5,688 nt of DNA from an uncultured Planctomycetaceae bacterium (GTDB lineage: Bacteria > Planctomycetota > Planctomycetia > Pirellulales > UBA1268). Location of the stretch: NCBI GenBank assembly GCA_937926325.1, contig CALAZQ010000560.1, forward strand, positions 1 through 5,688, written 5' to 3'. Below, piece after piece: positions 1 to 5,688 of this stretch. Positions within the stretch are counted from its first letter, which is position 1. Every line of letters starts with the position of its first letter. The notes beneath the pieces were generated by a model. That model was not told the origin of the DNA. It saw only the letters and a list, made by a program, of their open reading frames with translations, and did no database searches. The position numbers and the translations under genes were made by a program.

Positions 1-1410
<1,410 letters not shown>

Positions 1411-1436
1411 GATCACCGCGACCGGCAGCGCACTGT

Positions 1437-2849
1437 TCAGAGCGACTTGAGGTACTCAAGCAGAGCTGTCCGCTCAGCCTCGGTGAGGACGGCCGGATAG
1501 TCATGCCCGGCAGCCGACTTGCCCGGTCGGGTGGTGTCAAAAAACTGCCGCCGCTGATCCGCCGGCAGGCCGGCCGCCAGCCGCTCCGCGAACCCGGCAG
1601 CAGTGGTTGTCTCCACCTCCAGCCCGACCCGGCGGTCGTCATAGCCGGTCGGCGTCCGCCGCCAGACCTCGGGTCGGCTCTCCGGATGCAGCAGATGCCA
1701 GAGCGTCGGCACCGACCCGTTGTGGAAATAGGGGGCGGTCGCCCAGATGCCGTCGAGGGGTGGGGCAACGTAGCCGGCCGGCTGCTGGCGGTCGCCCAGC
1801 GGCTCGGCATCCCGGCCAAAGTGACCAAACCAGCTGTCGTTGAGGGCCAGCCGTTCGGCGTCGGCAAGGGCATCGAACCGGACCCGGTCAGTTCCGATCT
1901 CGGCAATCGGCACAACCGTCTCGGGATACTCGCCTTCCGGGCCATACGTTCCATGGCAGTGGCTGCAGTGCTGCCGGAAGACCCCCCTGCCCTGCTTCGC
2001 CAACTGCTCATCAATCGGCCCCGGCCAGGCTGGCGGCTGCAGCGACTTGATCCAGGCCTCGACGTGGCGGAAATCGTCCTCCCATTCCCGGAACTTCTCC
2101 GGACCATTTTCCTTGACGAGCAGGAACTGCATCAGCATCCGGTGCCCCTGCGGGGCGAAGCCGTCGGCGTAGAGCGTTTTGCGTTTGGCATAGTGCCACC
2201 AAGGCGGGGCATCCATGTCGTGGTGGACGAGATCAAACCGGGGCGGCCGCGAGATGATATTCAGCTCAGCGTCCCGGTGGTGCATGAGTGCCACCCCGAA
2301 AATCACGGCATTGGTGGTGCCGTTGGTCGTGCCCAGCGGCAGCAGCAGCGAGCCGATGTCCATGTGGCCAAAGGCCTTCCGCTGGGCCAGCTTGACCATG
2401 CGGACATCGGCGGTGAGGGTCTCGAGGGCATAATTCGAGTTGGGCAGCCCGGGAACCATCCGGCCGGCGACCTGCCCCTGGTGGCAGGCGAGGCAACTCA
2501 TGGTCCAGTTGCCGGCGGCATCGACCGCATACTGGACCGAGCGGCTTGAATCCTCCGGGTGTGGGAGCAGGCCGTAACGCTCCATGGCGAGTCGCCGCCG
2601 CTCCTCCGGCTCCGCCTGCTCGGCCCGGCTCCGCAGCGGCTCTGGCCAGACCGTCCAGAGGGCGTCAAAGACCTCCTGGTCGAGATCGGCCGGCAGGTAG
2701 CCCTTTGAGAGCAGCAGCTGCCAGCCCTGGCCCGGGTCGCCTTCGGCAGCTGGCGCTTCGCTGCCCGACACCGCCACACCGATTCCACACACAACGGCCC
2801 AACAGATTCGCTGAACTGCCGGCGACGATCCTCTGAACCATACTTTCAT
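1437..2849 (-). CDS. Exported di-heme c-type cytochrome (RoxA/MauG-like)
   Basis: This is a 470-residue protein with two covalent heme sites, CLACH (C119, C122, H123) and CSHCH (C295, C298, H299). The N-terminus resembles a Sec signal peptide: basic residues at 6 and 14, a hydrophobic stretch around 16-27, and a probable cleavage site after the alanines near 33-35. The mature protein should therefore be periplasmic. The stretch PPLDGIWATAPYFHNGS (363-379), followed by VPTLW, is a hallmark of di-heme cytochromes related to bacterial cytochrome c peroxidase, MauG and rubber oxygenase RoxA. The substrate cannot be read from the sequence: peroxidase, oxygenase and simple electron-transfer roles all remain possible. 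The open frame continues upstream to 3311, but that part overlaps mgtE on the other strand and would bury the signal peptide, so I start at ATG 2849. No clear Shine-Dalgarno precedes it. It is divergent from mgtE, and thiC lies downstream on the same strand. Confidence 0.9.
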   Translation of the reverse strand: MKVWFRGSSPAVQRICWAVVCGIGVAVSGSEAPAAEGDPGQGWQLLLSKGYLPADLDQEVFDALWTVWPEPLRSRAEQAEPEERRRLAMERYGLLPHPEDSSRSVQYAVDAAGNWTMSCLACHQGQVAGRMVPGLPNSNYALETLTADVRMVKLAQRKAFGHMDIGSLLLPLGTTNGTTNAVIFGVALMHHRDAELNIISRPPRFDLVHHDMDAPPWWHYAKRKTLYADGFAPQGHRMLMQFLLVKENGPEKFREWEDDFRHVEAWIKSLQPPAWPGPIDEQLAKQGRGVFRQHCSHCHGTYGPEGEYPETVVPIAEIGTDRVRFDALADAERLALNDSWFGHFGRDAEPLGDRQQPAGYVAPPLDGIWATAPYFHNGSVPTLWHLLHPESRPEVWRRTPTGYDDRRVGLEVETTTAAGFAERLAAGLPADQRRQFFDTTRPGKSAAGHDYPAVLTEAERTALLEYLKSL

Positions 2850-2893
2850 GGCATACTGCAACAGCGGCCCGATGACAGCGTCCGGCGGGCGGC

Positions 2894-2921
2894 CTGACAG
2901 CCGCCTCGCCCGCAGTATAGG
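2894..2921 (+). promoter_or_regulatory. Candidate sigma-70-type promoter of mgtE
   Basis: CTGACA (2894-2899) matches the -35 consensus TTGACA at five of six positions. TATAGG (2916-2921) matches the -10 consensus TATAAT at four of six. The spacer is 16 bases. Transcription would start near 2928, leaving a C-rich leader of about 44 bases before the mgtE ATG at 2972. It is the best promoter-like pair in the gap, but remains a pattern-based call. Confidence 0.4.
2914..2919 (-). promoter_or_regulatory. Candidate -10 box of cytochrome gene, overlapping mgtE -10
   Basis: On the minus strand this reads TATACT, five of six matches to TATAAT. No recognisable -35 box lies 16-18 bases upstream, where the sequence is GC-rich. 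Transcription would begin near 2907, giving a leader of about 58 bases that includes most of the inverted repeat at 2884-2910. It shares bases with the candidate mgtE -10 on the other strand. Confidence 0.3.
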
Positions 2922-2938
2922 CCCGCCGGCCAGCTTGG

Positions 2939-2959
2939 CCCGCCCCCGCCCCCTTCCCC
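2939..2959 (-). other. Canonical G-quadruplex motif (G-rich on minus strand)
   Basis: On the minus strand four runs of 4, 5, 5 and 3 guanines (complement of C runs at 2956-2959, 2949-2953, 2943-2947 and 2939-2941) are separated by loops of only 2, 1 and 1 bases. This meets the strict G3+N1-7 definition, and such short loops favour stable folding. It ends 12 bases before the mgtE start, on the mgtE template strand, and lies just upstream of the candidate cytochrome -10. Any regulatory effect is inference. Confidence 0.6.
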
Positions 2960-2971
2960 ACCAGGTGCCCG

Positions 2972-4312
2972 ATGGTTGCCGCCAACCCCATCCTGTTGCC
3001 CGAACTCCGGGCTCTGCTGGCCGAGCATGACGCCGCCGGTATTCGGGAAGTTGCTGAAGAACTGCACCCCGCGACGGTGGCCGAGTTCTCCGAGGGCCTG
3101 GAGGACGGTGAGCTCTGGCAGCTGCTCGACGCCTTGCCTGTGGAAGAGCGGGCCGAGATTTTTCCTTACTATCCGATGCCGCGGCAGGTGCAGCTGGTCG
3201 AAGGGGCTGACCGGGCCCACCTGGGACCGCTGCTTGAGTGGATGGCGGCCGACAACCGGGACGACCTGCTGCGGGAACTCGAGCCCGAGTTCGTCGAAGA
3301 AATCCTGCCACTGGTAGCCAAGGCCGAGCGGCATGACATCCGGATGCTGCTCTCCTGCCCGGAGGACTCGGCCGGCAGCCTGATGACCACCGAGTATGCC
3401 TCGCTACCGGCCGACATCTCGGCCGGCGAGGCGATCGCCCGGCTGCGGACGCAGGCCCCTAACAGCGAATCTATTTATTACATCTACGTGCTCGATGCCG
3501 AGCGGAAGCTGGTCGGCTTCATCTCGCTGCGGGATCTGATTCTCGCCAACCCAACCACGCAGGTCGGTGAGCTGATGCAGCGGGACGTGATCAGTGTGCG
3601 GGTCGACGAGCCGATTGAGCAGGTCGTGCAGAAGCTGGCCCGGTTCGACTTCATTGCCATTCCGGTGGTCGATGACTGCAACCGCCTGGTCGGCATCGTC
3701 ACCCACGACGACGTGCTCGACGCGGTCCGGGAAGAAGCGACCGAGGACGCCCACCTGAGTGCCGCTGTCGCACCATTGACCGATGGCTATCTCGAGACCG
3801 GGTTGGTGACGATGACCTGGAAGCGAGGCGTCTGGCTGACCATTCTGTTTGCCACGGCCGCCGTGACGGCGATGGTGCTGGCCCGGACGCCGATCCCGCA
3901 CGGCTGGCTGGTCGCCTTCATCCCGCTGGTGATTGCCAGCGGGGGCAATTCAGGCAACCAGTCGGCAACGCTGGTGATCACCGCCCTTTCAATGGGCGAC
4001 TGCAAACTGGCCGACTGGCCGCGAATCCTGCGGCGGGAGTTTGTCCTCGGGCTGCTGCTGGGGCTGCTGCTGGCCATCCCCGGTTTTTTCCTCGCGCTGC
4101 TCTATGCGCCGTCCCCGCTGCAGGCGATTGTGATTCCTCTGACGATTCTCAGCGTTGTTATGCTCGGCAGCCTCGTCGGCTCGGTACTGCCACTGGTGTT
4201 TCGGTCACTCGGGCTCGACCCGGCCCTGATGAGCAACCCGTTCGTGTCGGCGATCGTGGACGTCGTCGGCATCGTGCTCTACATGTCGATCGCGTTTGCG
4301 GTTCTGGGCTGA
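2972..4312 (+). CDS. mgtE: Magnesium transporter MgtE
   Basis: This 446-residue inner-membrane protein is a Mg2+ channel/transporter with the full MgtE architecture. Residues of roughly 1-125 form the helical MgtE N domain, including LHPATVAEF at 31-39. About 133-253 form a paired CBS domain (FISLRDLI at 183-190, GIVTHDDVLDAV at 241-252), the cytoplasmic Mg2+ sensor in this family. Five membrane helices follow from about 286 to 446. The MgtE signature appears as PLVIASGGNSGNQSATLV (318-335). The last helix carries the conserved NPF...D pattern with D430, matching the pore aspartate of characterised MgtE. The length is normal. ATG 2972 is chosen because the N domain begins directly after it; AGGTG (2963-2967) is a weak ribosome binding site. 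It is divergent from the cytochrome gene. Arginine codons are almost all CGG (21 of 24), typical of a resident gene here. No Mg2+ riboswitch is visible in the short leader. Confidence 0.97.
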   Translation: MVAANPILLPELRALLAEHDAAGIREVAEELHPATVAEFSEGLEDGELWQLLDALPVEERAEIFPYYPMPRQVQLVEGADRAHLGPLLEWMAADNRDDLLRELEPEFVEEILPLVAKAERHDIRMLLSCPEDSAGSLMTTEYASLPADISAGEAIARLRTQAPNSESIYYIYVLDAERKLVGFISLRDLILANPTTQVGELMQRDVISVRVDEPIEQVVQKLARFDFIAIPVVDDCNRLVGIVTHDDVLDAVREEATEDAHLSAAVAPLTDGYLETGLVTMTWKRGVWLTILFATAAVTAMVLARTPIPHGWLVAFIPLVIASGGNSGNQSATLVITALSMGDCKLADWPRILRREFVLGLLLGLLLAIPGFFLALLYAPSPLQAIVIPLTILSVVMLGSLVGSVLPLVFRSLGLDPALMSNPFVSAIVDVVGIVLYMSIAFAVLG

Positions 4313-4325
4313 TCCTCCACGCTGT

Positions 4326-4348
4326 TCATTCGCCGCGCGGGTGAATGA
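4326..4348 (+). terminator. Stem-loop just after mgtE, possible 3' end
   Basis: Nine bases (4326-4334) pair with 4340-4348, with one G-U wobble, around a five-base GCGCG loop, starting 14 bases after the mgtE stop. The position suits a transcript end. There is no U-tract afterwards, so it may be a U-less terminator or an mRNA 3' stabiliser rather than a classic intrinsic terminator. Confidence 0.4.
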
Positions 4349-4399
4349 CCGCGTTGTCGTGAAGGCCAGTCGCACCGAAGCATCGCAGCGCAACAGCCC

Positions 4400-4440
4400 C
4401 CCCTCACGCGAGGGGATTTCTCGGTTCCATTCCGCAGAAA
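4400..4440 (+). other. Two adjacent small hairpins in the mgtE-glycosyltransferase gap
   Basis: CCCCTC (4400-4405) pairs perfectly with GAGGGG (4410-4415) around ACGC and is followed by ATTTCT, a weak terminator shape. Immediately after, TTTCTCGG (4417-4424) pairs with CCGCAGAAA (4432-4440) as eight base pairs with one bulged C. The gap from 4313 to 4521 otherwise shows no convincing coding frame or clear promoter. A second transcript end for mgtE or a leader for the glycosyltransferase are both possible. Confidence 0.35.
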
Positions 4441-4506
4441 GGGGTTTCGTTCCAAAGAAAAGGCATCGAGCAAGCCGATGAACCCGCCAGTAGAGGTTCC
4501 TCGGTT

Positions 4507-4513
4507 GGGAGAG
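4507..4513 (+). promoter_or_regulatory. Shine-Dalgarno of the glycosyltransferase gene
   Basis: GGGAGAG lies eight bases before ATG 4522 and contains the GGAG core. It supports this start over the GTG codon that directly follows the ATG. Confidence 0.6.
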
Positions 4514-4521
4514 TCGCGGCG

Positions 4522-5496
4522 ATGGTGCGTGCCCACGGAAGCCGGAAAATATCTGTCATCATCAGCACCTACAACAACCCGCAATCGTTGCGGATGTGCC
4601 TTCTCGGCATGCGGCACCAGACCCGTCAGCCTGATCAGATAATCATCGCTGACGATGGCTCAAGGCCAGATACCGCCGCAGTGCTCCGCGAGCCGATTTT
4701 TGCCGACCTGCCACTGGAACACGTGTGGCACCCAGATGACGGCTGGAGGAAATGCCGTATTTTGAACCTCGCGATCACCTACTCAGCAGGCGACTATCTC
4801 ATCTTCTGTGACGGCGACACCATTCCACGCAAGGATTTTGTTGCATCGCACCTCCGTTATGCGCGAAGACGAACGTTCCTTTCTGGGGCGTGCGTCAACA
4901 TTCCGCAACCGGTATTCCATCAGTTTCGGGATGCGGAAATCATCAGCAACGCGGTGTTTGACGTCGATCATCTCTCGCAGTTCTGGCCACCAATCAAAAA
5001 ATCCTCCCTCAAGTTAACCCCGGGGATTCTGGAGTCTCCATTGAATTACCTCACGTGGCGGTATTGTGTTCTTCGTGGGGCGAACTTCTCAGCCTGGCGG
5101 GAAGATCTCGTACGGGTCAACGGATTCAACGAAACGTTTGTTTACGGGAGCGAGGACCGAGAACTTGGCGTACGCCTGCGCAATAGTGGCGTCGCCTCAC
5201 GTTGGCTCAAGTACTCGCTCGTGCAACTTCACCTCGATCATTCCAGAAGTGGTTACCTCGACCACGAGATCGCAAATCGGCAGCGATGGGAGTTCCGGAA
5301 ACTGTTTTTCACCGGCAAGCGTCGCGCTGAGCAGGGGCTGGCCGCGTCCCGCGAACGATGTGGACTTGGCGGGGATCCTTCCTACACGCATGCAGTTGTG
5401 AGCCGAGCCGGGCGAACGCTACCAGTGCTGCCCTTCCCAGCGACTCGACCCCGCGATGACGTCGCCACCGTGAAACCTTCCTCAAGAGCAGCCTGA
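4522..5496 (+). CDS. Glycosyltransferase family 2 with C-terminal galactosyltransferase-type domain
   Basis: This 324-residue cytoplasmic or membrane-associated enzyme transfers a sugar from a nucleotide-sugar donor to an acceptor, most likely a surface polysaccharide or lipid-linked glycan. The GT-A fold begins with SVIISTYNNP (11-20). ADDGS (43-47) and CDGDTIP (96-102) supply the donor- and metal-binding acidic residues. The second half resembles the Glyco_transf_7C domain: RGANFSAWREDLVRVNGF (185-202) and YGSEDRELGVRL (208-219), with the likely catalytic E211/D212 region, then HLDH (237-240). No signal peptide or membrane helix is seen. Family similarity appears to fade after about residue 280, leaving a 44-residue Pro/Arg-rich tail. 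Codon use is unlike mgtE: only 9 of 36 arginines use CGG, and AGA/AGG and CGA are frequent, suggesting acquisition or low expression. Donor and acceptor sugars cannot be inferred. It stands alone, convergent with the DAHP synthase gene. Confidence 0.94.
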   Translation: MVRAHGSRKISVIISTYNNPQSLRMCLLGMRHQTRQPDQIIIADDGSRPDTAAVLREPIFADLPLEHVWHPDDGWRKCRILNLAITYSAGDYLIFCDGDTIPRKDFVASHLRYARRRTFLSGACVNIPQPVFHQFRDAEIISNAVFDVDHLSQFWPPIKKSSLKLTPGILESPLNYLTWRYCVLRGANFSAWREDLVRVNGFNETFVYGSEDRELGVRLRNSGVASRWLKYSLVQLHLDHSRSGYLDHEIANRQRWEFRKLFFTGKRRAEQGLAASRERCGLGGDPSYTHAVVSRAGRTLPVLPFPATRPRDDVATVKPSSRAA

Positions 5497-5498
5497 GA

Positions 5499-5530
5499 GC
5501 AACCGGCACGGGCATGCGGTTGCCGGTTCT
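5499..5530 (+). terminator. Inverted-repeat terminator candidate between convergent genes
   Basis: AACCGGCA (5501-5508) pairs perfectly with TGCCGGTT (5521-5528) around 12 bases. An alternative stem, GCAACCG (5499-5505) with CGGTTGC (5517-5523), competes with it. The plus strand continues TTCTTGA, a modest U-tract. It sits in the 42-base gap between two converging genes, as expected for a shared terminator that works best for the glycosyltransferase. Confidence 0.5.
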
Positions 5531-5538
5531 TGAGGCCG

Positions 5539-5688
5539 TCAGTCCATTCTGCGGCCGACTGCTTCGGCGACACGGCGGCAGGTCGCAATCGTCTGTTCGA
5601 AGGCGGCAAAGTCGAGGGTCTGGCCGCCGTCGCTGGCGGCGTTGGCCGGATCGGGATGGACCTCGATGATCAGGCCGTCGGCCCCGGC
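5539..5688 (-). CDS. aroF: DAHP synthase (3-deoxy-7-phosphoheptulonate synthase), C-terminal fragment
   Basis: Only the last 49 residues and the TGA stop are inside the window; the gene enters from the right edge. The fragment reads ADGLIIEVHPDP (from its third residue), then a short Ala-rich link, SDGGQTLDF, and a final helix ending RRMD. ADGL-I-EVHPDP followed by SDG-Q-L is the metal- and substrate-binding end of the beta/alpha barrel in class I (AroA-I-beta/Bacillus-type) DAHP synthases. These condense phosphoenolpyruvate with erythrose 4-phosphate as the first step of the shikimate pathway. KDO-8-phosphate synthase is the nearest alternative, but it usually has ETHPDP rather than EVHPDP. 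Whether an N-terminal regulatory or chorismate mutase domain is present cannot be seen. It is convergent with the glycosyltransferase and ends 42 bases from it. Confidence 0.82.
   Translation of the reverse strand, partial: AGADGLIIEVHPDPANAASDGGQTLDFAAFEQTIATCRRVAEAVGRRMD

Larger units (their letters stand above)
2882..2929. repeat. Nested inverted repeats in divergent promoter region
   Basis: A perfect 9-base inverted repeat, CCGGCGGGC (2882-2890) and GCCCGCCGG (2921-2929), encloses 30 bases. Inside it, a second dyad pairs 2884-2893 with 2900-2910 as 10 base pairs with one bulged T, around the loop CTGACA. The two structures share their left arm, so in RNA or extruded DNA they would exclude each other. 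They surround the candidate promoter boxes, so an operator or a leader hairpin of the cytochrome mRNA is possible. In such GC-rich DNA, chance pairing is also plausible. Confidence 0.45.

Noticed and set aside
1503..2549. 348-codon plus-strand open frame opposite the cytochrome gene
   Set aside because: It is antisense to a gene with two CXXCH motifs and a family signature. Its own product has no recognisable domain.
2850..2971. Mg2+-sensing M-box riboswitch upstream of mgtE
   Set aside because: The leader after the candidate promoter is only about 44 bases, C-rich, and lacks the conserved M-box core.
2850..3311. 154-codon upstream extension of the cytochrome frame
   Set aside because: It would overlap the start of mgtE on the opposite strand, has a Pro/Arg-rich translation, and would bury a good signal peptide beginning at 2849.
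2846..3334. 162-codon minus-strand open frame opposite the mgtE start
   Set aside because: It is a shadow of mgtE, whose N-terminal domain is clear. The Gly-rich stretch in its product comes from the G-rich tract.
3404..3901. 165-codon minus-strand open frame opposite mgtE
   Set aside because: It lies entirely within the CBS and first membrane part of mgtE and has no motif of its own.
4296..4481. Small plus-strand open frame between mgtE and the glycosyltransferase
   Set aside because: It overlaps the mgtE end, has no ribosome binding site, crosses three hairpins, and its product resembles nothing I know.
4279..4617. 112-codon minus-strand open frame over the gap and glycosyltransferase start
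   Set aside because: It overlaps two real genes antisense and its translation has no domain features.
5539..5688. KDO-8-phosphate synthase instead of DAHP synthase
   Set aside because: The fragment has EVHPDP and SDGGQTLDF, which fit class I DAHP synthase better than the ETHPDP form usual in KdsA. The call remains provisional because only 49 residues are visible.

Overview
This window looks like ordinary chromosomal housekeeping DNA from a high-GC bacterium, most likely a planctomycete. That assignment is an inference from three things: the resemblance of the short-form ThiC to planctomycete ThiC proteins, the di-heme RoxA/MauG-like cytochrome, and a very strong preference for the arginine codon CGG in the core genes. 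No database search was possible. I found no mobile element, CRISPR array, tRNA or rRNA, and nothing that amounts to a new multi-gene system.

Layout: (1) 1-1335, minus strand: thiC (thiamine pyrimidine synthase), with its 3' end cut off by the left edge. (2) 1336-1436: a 101-base leader with a good Shine-Dalgarno and a GC-rich stem-loop, but no recognisable TPP riboswitch. (3) 1437-2849, minus strand: an exported di-heme c-type cytochrome. (4) 2850-2971: a compact divergent intergenic region with a candidate mgtE promoter, a candidate cytochrome -10 box overlapping it on the other strand, inverted repeats, and a canonical G-quadruplex motif on the minus strand. (5) 2972-4312, plus strand: mgtE (magnesium transporter), followed by a stem-loop. 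(6) 4313-4521: a non-coding gap with several small hairpins. (7) 4522-5496, plus strand: a GT2-family glycosyltransferase whose codon use differs sharply from mgtE. (8) 5497-5538: a terminator-like inverted repeat between convergent genes. (9) 5539-5688, minus strand: the C-terminal end of a DAHP synthase (shikimate pathway).

The genes do not form an evident pathway. ThiC serves thiamine synthesis, MgtE takes up Mg2+, the cytochrome probably works in periplasmic redox chemistry, the glycosyltransferase probably acts on a cell-surface polysaccharide, and DAHP synthase starts aromatic amino acid synthesis. thiC and the cytochrome gene share a strand but are separated by about 100 bases and a stem-loop, so co-transcription is possible but not shown. 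The points most worth a second look are the divergent cytochrome/mgtE control region with its G-quadruplex, and the atypical codon use of the glycosyltransferase.
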